Source: Acidovorax sp. CF316 (lineage in GTDB: Bacteria; Pseudomonadota; Gammaproteobacteria; Burkholderiales; Burkholderiaceae_C). From it: a stretch of 43,256 nt of DNA. The stretch spans positions 1-43,256 of the forward strand of contig NZ_AKJX01000003.1 of the NCBI RefSeq assembly GCF_000276605.1. Reading direction: 5' to 3'. Shown here piece by piece: positions 18,556 to 27,214 of this stretch (positions are counted from its first letter, which is position 1; each line of letters begins with the position of its first letter). Under the pieces are notes generated by a model, which made no database searches, had not been told where the DNA came from, and worked only from the letters and a program-made list of their open reading frames with translations. The translations under genes were made by a program, and so were the position numbers.

Positions 18556-19257
18556 CTACAGCACGGCCGATTCGATCTCATCGAGGGCCGTGTGGCGCAC
18601 GTCCTTGCCCTTGACCAGGTAGATGATGAGTTCGGCCACGTTCTTCGAATGGTCGCCGATGCGCTCGATGGCCTTGGCCAGGAACAGCAGGTCCAGGCTC
18701 GGGGAGATCGTGCGCGGGTCTTCCATCATGTAGGTGACCAGCTTGCGCACGAAACCGTCGAACTCCTTGTCGATCAGGTCGTCCTCCTTGAGGATGGAAA
18801 CGGCCATCGCGGTGTCCAGGCGGGCAAAGGCATCCAGCGCCTTGCGCAGCAGGCCCGAGGCCAGCTCGGCCGCCACGCGCAGGTCGCTCGATGGCAGCGA
18901 GCGGGCGGCGCCGCTTTCGATGATGGAACGCACCATGCGCGCCATCTTGTTGGCCTCGTCGCCCATGCGCTCGAGGTTGGCCGTGGCCTTGGAGAAGGCC
19001 AGCAGCAGGCGCAGGTCGCGCGCGGTGGGCTGGCGGCGCGCGATGATGGAGGACAGCTCGTGGTCGATCTCCACTTCCATGGCGTTCACGCGCACTTCGA
19101 TGGCGGCAACCTGCTCCACGGCCTCGATGCTGAACTGCGACAGGGCGTAGACCGCCTGGCGGATCTGCGACTCCACGAGGCCGCCCATTTCCATGACGCG
19201 GGCGGAGACGCTGTTGAGTTCGGAGTCGAACTGCGACGAAAGGTGCTTGTCGGGCAT
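18556..19257 (-). CDS. phoU: Phosphate signalling complex protein PhoU
   Basis: A 233-residue all-helical protein with the duplicated PhoU domain. The first repeat contains FDSELNSVSARVMEMGGLVE and an ERMGDEANKMARM metal-binding-type motif. The second has the matching AIERIGDHSKNVAELIIYLVKG. PhoU conveys the state of the PstSCAB transporter to PhoR and limits uptake. It starts at the ATG at 19255-19257, ten bases after pstB, with a GGAGACAG site in the gap. Confidence 0.97.
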   Translation of the reverse strand: MPDKHLSSQFDSELNSVSARVMEMGGLVESQIRQAVYALSQFSIEAVEQVAAIEVRVNAMEVEIDHELSSIIARRQPTARDLRLLLAFSKATANLERMGDEANKMARMVRSIIESGAARSLPSSDLRVAAELASGLLRKALDAFARLDTAMAVSILKEDDLIDKEFDGFVRKLVTYMMEDPRTISPSLDLLFLAKAIERIGDHSKNVAELIIYLVKGKDVRHTALDEIESAVL

Positions 19258-19267
19258 TGCTGTCTCC

Positions 19268-20053
19268 TTAGCCGAAACGGCCGGTAATGTAGTCTTCGGT
19301 TTCCTTGCGCTGCGGCTTGAAGAACATCTGTTCCGTCTCGCCGAACTCGACCAGGTCGCCCAGGTACATGTAGGCGGTGTAGTCGCTGCAGCGTGCGGCC
19401 TGCTGCATGTTGTGGGTCACGATGACCACGGTGTACTCGTTCTTGAGTTCGGCGATCAGCTCTTCCACCTTGGCGGTCGAGATCGGGTCCAGCGCCGAGC
19501 AGGGCTCGTCGAGCAGCAGCACTTCGGGCTTGATGGCAATGCCGCGGGCGATGCACAAACGCTGCTGCTGGCCACCGGACAGGCCCGAGCCGGTCTGGTT
19601 GAGCTTGTCCTTGACTTCGTTCCACAGGGCTGCCTTGCGCAGCGCCCATTCCACGCGGTCGTCCATGTCGGTGGCGCTCAGGCTCTCGAACAGCTTCACG
19701 CCGAAAGCGATGTTGTCATAGATCGACATCGGGAACGGGGTGGGCTTCTGGAACACCATGCCGACCTTGGCACGCACCAGGGCCACGTCTTGCTTGCTGG
19801 TCAGCAGGTTCTCGCCGTCCAGCACGATCTGGCCTTCGGCGCGCTGCTCGGGGTACAGCTCGAACATGCGGTTGAAGGTGCGCAGCAGCGTGGACTTGCC
19901 GCAACCCGAGGGGCCGATGAAGGCCGTGACCTTGTTCTCGGGGATGTCGAGGTTGATGCCCTTGAGGGCATGGAACTTGCCGTAGTAGAAGTTCAGGTCG
20001 CGCACCGTGATCTTGGACTTGTTGGGCACGTCGTTCTTGAGAATAGCGGACAT
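19268..20053 (-). CDS. pstB: Phosphate ABC transporter ATP-binding protein PstB
   Basis: A 261-residue ABC ATPase. Walker A is GPSGCGKST, the signature [14 protein letters not shown], and Walker [14 protein letters not shown] with the H-loop in [15 protein letters not shown]. The CSALDP and FGVKLFESL stretches are typical of PstB. It drives phosphate import with PstC and PstA. An in-frame extension exists upstream, but the ATG at 20051-20053 gives the normal N-terminus ([20 protein letters not shown]) and lies 26 bases after pstA. Confidence 0.98.
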   Translation of the reverse strand: MSAILKNDVPNKSKITVRDLNFYYGKFHALKGINLDIPENKVTAFIGPSGCGKSTLLRTFNRMFELYPEQRAEGQIVLDGENLLTSKQDVALVRAKVGMVFQKPTPFPMSIYDNIAFGVKLFESLSATDMDDRVEWALRKAALWNEVKDKLNQTGSGLSGGQQQRLCIARGIAIKPEVLLLDEPCSALDPISTAKVEELIAELKNEYTVVIVTHNMQQAARCSDYTAYMYLGDLVEFGETEQMFFKPQRKETEDYITGRFG

Positions 20054-20079
20054 GAGAGTGTCTTTCTTGCTGCTAGGGC

Positions 20080-20976
20080 TTACTTGTGGCGGGTCAGGAC
20101 CCGCGCCAGGATGTTCAGGCCGAGAACGGCGACGGTGATGAGGAACACACCGGCCCAGGCCAGTTGTTGCCAGTTCTCGTACGGGCTCATGGCGAACTTG
20201 AAGATGGTCACGGGCAGGCTGGCCATGGGCTTGGACAGGTCGCCGTTCCAGAACTGGTTGTTCAGTGCGGTGAACAGCAGCGGAGCGGTTTCGCCGGCGA
20301 TGCGGGCCACGGCCAGCAACACACCGGTGATCACGCCGGCGCGGGCTGCGCGCAGCGTCACCAGGATGATGACCTTCCATTTGGGCGTACCCAGGGCGTA
20401 GGCCGCTTCGCGCAGGCTCGACGGCACCAGCACCAGCATGTTCTCGGTGGTGCGGATGACCACCGGGATCACGATCAGCGCCAGCGCCAGGATGCCGGCA
20501 TAGGCCGAGAAGCTGCGAAAGCGCGCCACCACCACGGCATACACGAACAGGCCGATCACGATGGAGGGTGCCGACAGCAGGATGTCGTTGACGAAGCGCG
20601 TCACCGAAGCCAGCAGGCTCTTGGTCTCGTACTCGGCCAGGTAGATGCCGGCCATGATGCCGATGGGCGTGCCCACGAATGTCGCCAACATCACCATCAC
20701 GAACGAACCGAAGATGGCGTTGGAGATGCCACCTGCTTCATTGGGTGGCGGCGTCATCTGCGTGAACAGGGCGACGCTCAGGCCACCGACGCCCAGGCGG
20801 ACGGTTTCCCAGAGGATCCAGATCAGCCAGAAGACGCCGAATGCCATGGCGGCGAGCGACAGGACCAGGGCGATCTGGTTGACGCGCTTGCGGCTGTTGT
20901 AGCGCGCCTGGCGCTGCTGGTCGAGCTCGGCCGCCGAAATCAGGCGCTGCCCGGTGCTGGTGGTGGTGCTGCTCAT
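20080..20976 (-). CDS. pstA: Phosphate ABC transporter permease PstA
   Basis: A 298-residue inner-membrane permease with six hydrophobic segments. The cytoplasmic EAA-type loop reads [20 protein letters not shown], which contacts PstB. Other PstA-typical stretches are [16 protein letters not shown] and [20 protein letters not shown]. Its ATG overlaps the TGA of pstC (ATGA at 20973-20976), so translation is coupled. Confidence 0.97.
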   Translation of the reverse strand: MSSTTTSTGQRLISAAELDQQRQARYNSRKRVNQIALVLSLAAMAFGVFWLIWILWETVRLGVGGLSVALFTQMTPPPNEAGGISNAIFGSFVMVMLATFVGTPIGIMAGIYLAEYETKSLLASVTRFVNDILLSAPSIVIGLFVYAVVVARFRSFSAYAGILALALIVIPVVIRTTENMLVLVPSSLREAAYALGTPKWKVIILVTLRAARAGVITGVLLAVARIAGETAPLLFTALNNQFWNGDLSKPMASLPVTIFKFAMSPYENWQQLAWAGVFLITVAVLGLNILARVLTRHK

Positions 20977-22001
20977 GAGCGCGCTCCTTCATTCTTTTGC
21001 AGGCGGGACAGCAGGATCTTGGAGCAGGTCAGCACGACGAAGGTGATGAAGAACAGGACCAGGCCCAGGTAGATCAGCGAGGCCTGGTGCAGGCCTTCGC
21101 CGGCTTCGGCGAATTCGTTGGCCAGGGCCGAGGTGATGCTGTTGGCCGCCTCGAACATCGACAGGGAGGACAGCTGGTTCATGTTGCCGATGACGAAGGT
21201 CACGGCCATGGTCTCGCCCAGCGCACGGCCCAGGCCCAGCATGATGCCGCCCAGCACACCGGTCTTGGTGTAGGGCAGGACCACCTTCCACACCACCTCC
21301 CAGGTCGTGGAGCCCAGGCCGTAGGCGGATTCCTTGAGCAGGGCAGGGGTGACTTCGAACACGTCGCGCATCACCGAGGCGATGAACGGGATGATCATGA
21401 TGGCCAGGATGATGCCGGCCGACAGGATGCCGATGCCCACCGGAGGGCCCGACACGAACGCACCCAGGTAGGGAACGCCCTGGAACAGGGACTGCAGCGG
21501 CTGCTGCACATAGGTCGCGAGGATGGGGCCGAACACCATCAGCCCCCACATGCCGTAGACGATGGAGGGCACGGCAGCCAGCAGCTCGATGGCCGTGCCC
21601 AGGGGGCGCTTGAGCCAGGAGGGCGACAGCTCGGTCAGGAACAGCGCGATGCCGAAGCTCACGGGCACGGCGATCAGCAGCGCGATGGCGGAGGTGGCCA
21701 GCGTGCCGTAGATCATCACCAAGCCGCCGTACTCGTTCTGCACGGGGTCCCAGACACTGCTGGTGAGGAAGCCCAGGCCATATTTGGCGATGGAAGGCCA
21801 GGCCCCCACCACCAGCGAAGCCAGGATGCCCAGCAGCAGGAGCAGGGTCAGGATGGCAGCGCCACGTGCAAAAAAGCCGAACAGCTTGTCGGCCAGCACG
21901 CCGGAGATCAGGGGGCGGTGTGGGGAGGGGGGCATTTTCTCAGTACGCAAAGGGGCCGTCGCAATGGACGGATTGTCGCGGACCGGCATCGTTGTGGACA
22001 C
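20973..22001 (-). CDS. pstC: Phosphate ABC transporter permease PstC
   Basis: A 342-residue permease with a longer N-terminus than PstA and six or seven hydrophobic segments (first at about 38-62). The EAA-type loop is [39 protein letters not shown] and [16 protein letters not shown] are typical PstC stretches. It forms the membrane channel with PstA. It follows pstS after a 63-base gap that holds a strong hairpin. Confidence 0.97.
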   Translation of the reverse strand: MSTTMPVRDNPSIATAPLRTEKMPPSPHRPLISGVLADKLFGFFARGAAILTLLLLLGILASLVVGAWPSIAKYGLGFLTSSVWDPVQNEYGGLVMIYGTLATSAIALLIAVPVSFGIALFLTELSPSWLKRPLGTAIELLAAVPSIVYGMWGLMVFGPILATYVQQPLQSLFQGVPYLGAFVSGPPVGIGILSAGIILAIMIIPFIASVMRDVFEVTPALLKESAYGLGSTTWEVVWKVVLPYTKTGVLGGIMLGLGRALGETMAVTFVIGNMNQLSSLSMFEAANSITSALANEFAEAGEGLHQASLIYLGLVLFFITFVVLTCSKILLSRLQKNEGARS

Positions 22002-22035
22002 GTTGGTAGCCTTGATTCAATGGATTTGAAGTTGA

Positions 22036-22058
22036 AGGGCCGGCTTACCGCCGGCCCT
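22036..22058 (-). repeat. Stem-loop between pstS and pstC
   Basis: AGGGCCGGC (22036-22044) and GCCGGCCCT (22050-22058) are perfect complements around a five-base loop. It lies seven bases after the pstS stop, with TTCAACTTC after it on the minus strand. Such hairpins commonly protect the binding-protein mRNA or partly stop transcription, so that more PstS is made than PstCAB. Confidence 0.75.
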
Positions 22059-22064
22059 GTCAAA

Positions 22065-23105
22065 TTACTTGAACGCTACGGCCTTGCCGGACGTATCCTT
22101 GATATCACCCCAGGACTTCAGGATGATGGCCTTCACGCTGTCGGGCATGGGCACATAGTCCAGGTCGGCGGCGGTCTTGTCGCCCTGGGTGTAGACCCAG
22201 TCGAAGAACTTGAGGGCCGTGGTGGCCTGGACAGGCTTGTCCTGCGCCTTCTGCATCATGATGAAGGTGGCGGAGGTGATGGGCCACGAATCCTTGCCGG
22301 GCTGGTTGGTGAGGATCTGGTAGAAGCTCTTGGCCCAGTCGGCACCGGCAGCAGCGGCCTTGAACGTGGCATCGTCAGGAGAGACGTAGTTGCCGGCGGC
22401 GTTCTGCAGCTGCGTGTAGGTCAGCTTGTTCTGCTTGACGTATGCGTACTCGACGTAGCCGATGGAGTTGGGCAGGCGGCCCACGAAGGCGGCGACGCCT
22501 TCGTTGCCCTTGCCGCCCGCACCGGTGGGCCAGTTCACGGCCGTGCCTTCGCCGACCTTGGACTTCCACTCGGCGTTCACCTTGCTCAGGTAGTTGGTGA
22601 AACCGAAGGTGGTGCCGGAGCCGTCGGCGCGGCGCACGGGGGCGATGGCGGCGTCAGGCAGGTTCACACCGGGGTTCAGCGCCTTGATGGCGTCGTCGTT
22701 CCACTTGGTGATCTTGCCCAGGTAGATGTCACCCAGGACCTGGCCGCTCAGCTTCATCTGGCCGGGCGCGATGCCCTTGATGTTCACCACGGGAACGATG
22801 CCACCGATCACGGTGGGGAACTGCACCAGGCCCTTCTTGGCCAGTTCGTCGTCCTTCAGGGGCGCGTCCGAAGCGCCGAAGTCGACCGTCTTGGCTTCGA
22901 TCTGGCGCATGCCGGCACCCGAACCCACCGACTGGTAGTTGATCTTGACGCCCGTGGCCTTGTTGTAGTCAGCCGCCCACTTGGAATACAGAGGAGCCGG
23001 AAAACTGGCGCCTGCGCCGGTGGCTTCCTGCTGTGCCATGGCCTGAGAGAACGCACCAGCAGCGACCACACCAGCAACAAGGACCCGAATCGCGGACATT
23101 TTCAT
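22065..23105 (-). CDS. pstS: Phosphate ABC transporter substrate-binding protein PstS
   Basis: A 346-residue periplasmic phosphate receptor. A signal peptide ([20 protein letters not shown], then QAMAQ) is followed by the family opening [20 protein letters not shown]. Phosphate-contact stretches are [22 protein letters not shown] and [16 protein letters not shown]. It delivers phosphate to PstCAB. The start is the ATG at 23103-23105, preceded by AGAGG; an in-frame extension to 23177 would overrun the Pho box. It is the first gene of the pstSCAB-phoU-phoB-phoR operon. Confidence 0.98.
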   Translation of the reverse strand: MKMSAIRVLVAGVVAAGAFSQAMAQQEATGAGASFPAPLYSKWAADYNKATGVKINYQSVGSGAGMRQIEAKTVDFGASDAPLKDDELAKKGLVQFPTVIGGIVPVVNIKGIAPGQMKLSGQVLGDIYLGKITKWNDDAIKALNPGVNLPDAAIAPVRRADGSGTTFGFTNYLSKVNAEWKSKVGEGTAVNWPTGAGGKGNEGVAAFVGRLPNSIGYVEYAYVKQNKLTYTQLQNAAGNYVSPDDATFKAAAAGADWAKSFYQILTNQPGKDSWPITSATFIMMQKAQDKPVQATTALKFFDWVYTQGDKTAADLDYVPMPDSVKAIILKSWGDIKDTSGKAVAFK

Positions 23106-23143
23106 GGAGATACCTCTTGGGATGAATGAGTTGGGATGAGGCG

Positions 23144-23177
23144 ACTCTAGGACCCGTATGTGACATTGTCGTGACAC
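23144..23177 (-). promoter_or_regulatory. Pho box and -10 element of the pst operon
   Basis: On the minus strand, GTGTCAC-GACA-ATGTCAC (23177 down to 23160) gives two seven-base units at 11-base spacing around the core TGTCA, as in the PhoB consensus CTGTCAT-N4-CTGTCAT. Ten bases further on is TAGAGT (23149-23144), a 4/6 match to TATAAT. PhoB sites normally replace the -35, so this layout fits. Confidence 0.8.
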
Positions 23178-23224
23178 ACAGATCGGTTGTCACACATCCC
23201 GCTCCTCTGTACAGGCGTTTACGT

Positions 23225-23258
23225 TTGTCATCCAGTTGTCACGGTGCCTGCTTAGTCT
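23225..23258 (+). promoter_or_regulatory. Pho box and -10 element of the fasciclin lipoprotein gene
   Basis: TTGTCATCCAGTTGTCAC (23225-23242) contains two units, TTGTCAT and TTGTCAC, 11 bases apart, each one or two changes from CTGTCAT. TAGTCT at 23253-23258 follows after ten bases, the same spacing as at the pstS promoter. An extra single TTGTCAC is at 23187-23193. Confidence 0.75.
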
Positions 23259-23299
23259 CCCGCCACCGAGATGAATCGGCTACCTACCTGGAGAATCAC

Positions 23300-23791
23300 A
23301 TGTTCCGCCGTTACGCACTGCAATCTGCCCTCGCCCTGGCTACGGTCGCCGCCCTGGCCGGCTGCGCCAGCACCGGTTCCGCCCCCACCCCCCTGGACAG
23401 CACGATTGCAAAGACGCCTTCGCTGAGCACCTTCAACAAGCTCGCAGCCCAGGCGGGCCTGGCTGACACCCTCAAGGCCGCCGGCCCCTACACCGTGTTC
23501 GCCCCCTCGGACGACGCCTTCAAGGCGGTGCCCGCCAAGACCCTGGCCGACCTGCAGGCCAACCCGGCCCAGCTCAAGGCCGTGCTCAGCCACCACATCG
23601 TGGCCGGCAACGTGACCGCTGCCGCCGTCAAGTCCGGCAACACCAAGACCCTGAACGGCTCCGACGTGGCCCTGTCGCGCGCCGGCACCTTCGTCACCGT
23701 GGAAGAAGCCATGGTGGAGAAGGCCGATATCGTGGCCACCAACGGCGTGGTGCACGTGGTCGACCGCGTGCTGATGCCTCCCAAGAAGTAA
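23300..23791 (+). CDS. Fasciclin-domain lipoprotein
   Basis: A 163-residue protein. A signal peptide ends in a lipobox, VAALAGC, with Cys22 as the likely lipid-modified residue. One fasciclin (FAS1) domain follows: H1 box-like PYTVFAPSDDAFKAVP, then LKAVLSHHIVAGNVTAA, TLNGSDVALS and the closing NGVVHVVDRVLMPP. FAS1 domains mediate adhesion or binding at the cell surface. An in-frame extension upstream is discounted because it would run through the Pho box; the ATG at 23300 has GGAGA before it. It is divergent from pstS and has its own Pho box, so induction by phosphate shortage is likely (inference). The next gene starts 17 bases later. Confidence 0.9.
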   Translation: MFRRYALQSALALATVAALAGCASTGSAPTPLDSTIAKTPSLSTFNKLAAQAGLADTLKAAGPYTVFAPSDDAFKAVPAKTLADLQANPAQLKAVLSHHIVAGNVTAAAVKSGNTKTLNGSDVALSRAGTFVTVEEAMVEKADIVATNGVVHVVDRVLMPPKK

Positions 23792-23808
23792 TCGCACCAC
23801 CACGCGAC

Positions 23809-24993
23809 ATGGAACGCACACCCCCTCCTTCCGGCGTTCAGCGCCGCCACTGGCTGCAAGGGGTGGCGGCCATGGGCCTGGCAGGCCCGGCCTGGGGCCA
23901 GGGCACCGACCCATCCACCAGAAAATCGGATGCCGACCGCCCCCATGTGGTGGCGCAGATCGCCGACCTGTCCCCCGACCAGCAGGACGTGAGCCGCGAC
24001 TTCCTCGTCGGCTCGCGCACGGCCTGGCAGGAGATCAATGCCAGGGGGGGCGTCCAGGGCCGGCCCGTGCAGCACCTGACGCTCGAGACCGACGGCACGC
24101 CCGCGGGCCTGCAGTCCGCCTGGCAGACCGCGCAGCGCCAGGCCGCCTGCATCGCCCTGTCGGGCTGCGTGGGCAACACTGCGGCCAGCGGCCTCATCGC
24201 CCTGCAGGCCAAGGCGCCCGGCGATGCTGCCCTGCCCTTCGTGGCGCCCTGGCTGCATGACACGGCAGGCATTTCCACCGCCACGGGTTCCAGCGACACC
24301 GTGTTCGACGTGTTCGCCGGGCACGAGGCCCAGATCACCCATGCCATCAAGAACCTGGCCAGCATGGGGGTGCAGACGGTGGGCGTGGCCTATGCCAGCG
24401 CTTCCGCGCGGCGCCAGTCCGAAGCCATGGTGGCGCATGCCGCCCAATCGATGGCGCTCAAGGTGCAGGCCCTTGCGCCGCAGGGTGCTGCAGCCAAGAC
24501 CGGTGCCGGTGCGCGCGTGGACCAGTCCATCGTGCTCTTCATCGGCGGCACGCCCGAGCTCTTTTCGTTCCTGGACCAGCTCGCGCTGCCCCAGGGCCGC
24601 CAGTGCTACGTCGTGGCCCTGGCCGATGTGAACCTGCAGGTGCTGGCCCAGATGGGTCCGACCGCGGCCAAGGCCTCGGTCATCGTCACGCAGGCCGTTC
24701 CCATGGTGAACGCCAGCCTGCCCGTGGTGCGCAGCTACCGCGAGGCGCTGGCCCGCCTCTACGACGAACCGCCCTCCCCGCTGGGCCTGGCCGGCTACAT
24801 CGCCGCGCGCTACACCGCCGAGGTCATGGGCGGCATCAACGGCCCCATCACCCGGGCCAGCATGCTGGCCGCGCTGCAAAAGCGCGCCACGCTGAACATC
24901 GGCGGCTATACGGTCAGCTACCAGGGGCGCCAGCGCGCCAGCGCCTACGTGACCCAGGCCATGCTCACCACGGCGGGACGCATCATTGGCTGA
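23809..24993 (+). CDS. ABC transporter substrate-binding protein, amino-acid/LivJ type (solitary)
   Basis: A 394-residue periplasmic binding protein of the type I fold used for branched-chain amino acids and related ligands. The N-terminus has a twin-arginine-like signal (QRRHWLQGVAAMGLAGPAWG). Family-typical segments are DFLVGSRTAWQEINARGGVQ, then GRPVQHLTLETDGTPAGLQS, GVQTVGVAYA and YIAARYTAEVMGGINGPITR. No permease or ATPase is adjacent, so it either serves a transporter encoded elsewhere or works as a sensor. Ligand unknown. It lies 17 bases after the fasciclin gene and 70 bases before ppx, so it may be carried by the same Pho-box promoter. Confidence 0.8.
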   Translation: MERTPPPSGVQRRHWLQGVAAMGLAGPAWGQGTDPSTRKSDADRPHVVAQIADLSPDQQDVSRDFLVGSRTAWQEINARGGVQGRPVQHLTLETDGTPAGLQSAWQTAQRQAACIALSGCVGNTAASGLIALQAKAPGDAALPFVAPWLHDTAGISTATGSSDTVFDVFAGHEAQITHAIKNLASMGVQTVGVAYASASARRQSEAMVAHAAQSMALKVQALAPQGAAAKTGAGARVDQSIVLFIGGTPELFSFLDQLALPQGRQCYVVALADVNLQVLAQMGPTAAKASVIVTQAVPMVNASLPVVRSYREALARLYDEPPSPLGLAGYIAARYTAEVMGGINGPITRASMLAALQKRATLNIGGYTVSYQGRQRASAYVTQAMLTTAGRIIG

Positions 24994-25063
24994 ACTCGCC
25001 TCCAGACGACGGCCCGGGTGCTATGCTGGGCCGAAAGGAAAACAGCGCACCCCGCGCACCACC

Positions 25064-26542
25064 ATGCACAACGGAACACTGCTCGCAGCCGTGGATCTGG
25101 GATCCAACAGCTTTCGCCTTGAAATCGGCCGCTACGAGCACGGCCATGTCCAGCGCGTCGAATACCTCAAGGAGACTGTGCGCCAGGGCAATGGCCTGGA
25201 CGAGGACCGCAACCTCACCCCAGAGGCCATGCAGCGCGGCTGGGACTGCCTGGCACGCTTCGGCGAGCGCCTGGCCGGCTTTTCGCGCACGCAGGTGCGC
25301 GCCGTGGCCACCCAGACCCTGCGCGAGGCGCGCAACCGCGAGGAATTCATCGCCCGCGGCAGCCAGGTGCTGGGCTACCCGATCGACGTGGTCTCGGGCC
25401 CCGAGGAAGCACGGCTGATCTACCAGGGCGTGGCACGCCTGCTGCCCCAGTCCGACGAGCGCCGGCTGGTGGTGGACATCGGCGGGCGCTCCACCGAACT
25501 CATCCTGGGCCAGCAGTTCACGCCGCACGCCGTGGCCTCCTTTCGGGTGGGCAGCGTGGCCTGGTCCTCGCGCTACTTTGCCGGCGGCCTGTTCACGCCC
25601 CAGGCCTTCATGGCCGCCGAGATCGCCGCCAAGGCGGTGCTCGACGAAGCCCTGGCCACCTTCCGGCCCGACGGCTGGGATGTGGCCTACGGGTCCTCGG
25701 GCACGGCGGGTGCGGTCGGCGACATCCTCACCGCCGCTGGCGGGCCCGAGGGCCTGATCACGCGCGAAGGCCTGGACTGGCTGCACGAGCGCCTGCTGCG
25801 TGCGCAGAGCGCCGACCGCGTGCGCCTCGATGGCCTCAAGGACGAGCGCCGCGCCGTGATCGGCGGCGGCATCAGCGTGCTGCGCGCCGTGTTCGACCTG
25901 CTGCACATCGAGCAGATGCAGGTGGCCCAGGGCGCCCTGCGCCAGGGCGCGTTGTACGACCTGCTCGACCGCGAGCAGCCGGGCACCGACCTGCGCAGCA
26001 CCACCGTCAACGGCCTCATGCAGCGCTTTGGCGTGGATGTGGAGCATGCCGAGCGCGTGGCGCGCATCGCCTGCCAGCTGTTCGACCAGGCCGCCCCGGC
26101 CGGCAGCGAGCGCGCCTCGCGCAAGCTCGACTGGGCGGCGCGCCTGCACGAGATCGGCTGCCGCATCTCGCACAGCGACTACCACCGCCACGGCGCCTAC
26201 ATCCTGGACCACACCGACGCCGCCGGCTTTGCCATGCCCGAGCTGCACCGCCTGGGCCAGCTGGTGCTGGGCCAGCGTGGCAAGGTGCGCAAGCTCGATG
26301 TGGACCTCGAAGACGCGGGATTCGCCCTGCAACTGCTGTGCCTGCGGCTGGCCGTGGCCCTGTGCCATGCGCGCCGCGACCCGGACACCGAGGGCCTGCA
26401 GTTGCAGGTCAAGGGCAACCGCTTCCTGCTGTCGGCACGCCGGGGCTGGGCGACGGGCTACCCGCAATCGGCCCACCTGCTGCGCGAGGAAATGCTGGCC
26501 TGGCAAAAGACCCCATGGGAGCTGGTGGCAGAGCTGCCGTGA
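25064..26542 (+). CDS. ppx: Exopolyphosphatase Ppx
   Basis: A 492-residue member of the Ppx/GppA family. The first ATPase-fold motif is LAAVDLGSNSFRLEIGRYE at residues 6-24, and the second is LVVDIGGRSTELILG, where one of the usual glycines is Arg. The C-terminal HD-like region includes HAERVARIACQLFDQ and LDWAARLHEIGCRISHSDYH. It removes terminal phosphates from polyphosphate (or the 5' phosphate of pppGpp). The ATG at 25064 gives the normal N-terminus; an in-frame extension to 24986 overlaps the preceding gene. ppk1 lies about 1.1 kb further on in the opposite direction, so both halves of polyphosphate turnover are in this window. Confidence 0.95.
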   Translation: MHNGTLLAAVDLGSNSFRLEIGRYEHGHVQRVEYLKETVRQGNGLDEDRNLTPEAMQRGWDCLARFGERLAGFSRTQVRAVATQTLREARNREEFIARGSQVLGYPIDVVSGPEEARLIYQGVARLLPQSDERRLVVDIGGRSTELILGQQFTPHAVASFRVGSVAWSSRYFAGGLFTPQAFMAAEIAAKAVLDEALATFRPDGWDVAYGSSGTAGAVGDILTAAGGPEGLITREGLDWLHERLLRAQSADRVRLDGLKDERRAVIGGGISVLRAVFDLLHIEQMQVAQGALRQGALYDLLDREQPGTDLRSTTVNGLMQRFGVDVEHAERVARIACQLFDQAAPAGSERASRKLDWAARLHEIGCRISHSDYHRHGAYILDHTDAAGFAMPELHRLGQLVLGQRGKVRKLDVDLEDAGFALQLLCLRLAVALCHARRDPDTEGLQLQVKGNRFLLSARRGWATGYPQSAHLLREEMLAWQKTPWELVAELP

Positions 26543-26552
26543 CTCGAAAATA

Positions 26553-26581
26553 AAAACGGTATAAACTGTTTATACCGTTTT
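26553..26581. promoter_or_regulatory. 29-base palindrome, candidate operator/promoter of the H1-like gene
   Basis: Fourteen-base arms AAAACGGTATAAAC and GTTTATACCGTTTT are perfect complements around a single central T. The palindrome ends 13 bases before the ATG at 26595 and contains TATAAA, usable as a -10. It is A+T-rich in a very G+C-rich region. It could also serve as a weak terminator for ppx, but its poor G+C content and its position argue for an operator. Confidence 0.6.
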
Positions 26582-26594
26582 ACTTTCCGAAGCC

Positions 26595-27161
26595 ATGACT
26601 ACCACTGCACCAGCATCCATCCCCGTCACCCCCACCGCTGCAGCCACCCCGGCCGCAGCCCCCGCGGCCAAGACACCCGCCGCCGCAAAGACCAGCGCCA
26701 CCACCAAGGCCGCCGCAGCAGCCAAGACCGCCAAGGCACCCAAGAAGTCCGCAGCAGCCAAGCCTGCCGCCGCCGCGCCCAAGGCAGCCGCCAAGGCCCC
26801 CGCAGCCAAGCCTGCGGCCACCGCCAAGACCGCCGCAAAAACCAAGGCAGCAGCCGCCCCCGCTGCGAGCAAGCCCGCTGCAACCGTGGCCCCCGCCAAG
26901 GAAGCCAAGGCCAAGAAGCCCAAGCTGGTGCGCGACAGCTTCACCATCCCCAAGGACGAGTACGCCGTGGTCGAGACGCTCAAGCAGCGCGCCGCCGCCC
27001 TGGCCCAGCCCGCCAAGAAGAGCGAGCTGCTGCGCGCTGGCCTCAAGCTGCTGGCCGGCCTGTCCGACACCGCCTTGCGCAGCGCGCTGCAGGCCGTGCC
27101 GTCGATCAAGACCGGCCGCCCGAAGGCCGACGCACCTGCCGCCAAGAACGGCCGCAAGTAA
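26595..27161 (+). CDS. Histone H1-like Ala/Lys/Pro-rich protein with C-terminal ribbon-helix-helix-like segment
   Basis: A 188-residue basic protein. Residues 10 to about 112 are low-complexity repeats of Ala, Lys and Pro (such as AAAKPAAAAPKAAAKAPAAK), like the tails of histone H1 and bacterial H1-like proteins. The last 75 residues are ordered. VRDSFTIPKDEYAVVETLKQ, then KKSELLRAGLKLLAGLSD, reads as one strand and two helices, the pattern of ribbon-helix-helix DNA-binding proteins. It may compact DNA or act as a repressor with a long basic tail. The palindrome just upstream could be its own operator. Repeat-rich codons with strong G+C bias also create open frames on the other strand, which I judge to be non-coding. 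Confidence 0.75.
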   Translation: MTTTAPASIPVTPTAAATPAAAPAAKTPAAAKTSATTKAAAAAKTAKAPKKSAAAKPAAAAPKAAAKAPAAKPAATAKTAAKTKAAAAPAASKPAATVAPAKEAKAKKPKLVRDSFTIPKDEYAVVETLKQRAAALAQPAKKSELLRAGLKLLAGLSDTALRSALQAVPSIKTGRPKADAPAAKNGRK

Positions 27162-27181
27162 AAAGCGGCCCTCGGGCCGCT
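27160..27181 (-). terminator. Intrinsic terminator of the ppk1-sixA transcript
   Basis: AGCGGCCC (27164-27171) pairs with GGGCCGCT (27174-27181). Read on the minus strand, the stem is followed by TTTTTACTT. It lies 33 bases past the sixA stop. On the plus strand no T tract follows, although the hairpin may also help end the convergent H1-like transcript. Confidence 0.8.
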
Positions 27182-27214
27182 GCGTGGTGGTGATTGAAGG
27201 TGCTGCCGCCAGGG

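Noticed and set aside
20997..23129. A 700-residue plus-strand open frame opposite pstC and pstS
   Set aside because: Rich in Gln, His, Gly and Asp, no recognisable domain, and it runs through the pst Pho box region; pstC and pstS are certain.
23207..23214. CTGTACAG as a LexA-type site
   Set aside because: It lacks the spacing of a LexA box (CTGT-N8-ACAG) and sits between two Pho promoters, so an SOS role is not supported.
25010..25033. CGGCCC...GGGCCG inverted repeat before ppx
   Set aside because: Six-base arms with a 12-base loop and no T tract are unremarkable in DNA this rich in G+C.
26620..26900. Short repeats (GCCGCAGC, AAGGC) that could suggest a repeat array
   Set aside because: They are in frame and encode the Ala/Lys/Pro tail of the H1-like protein; spacing is irregular, so this is not a CRISPR or tandem array.
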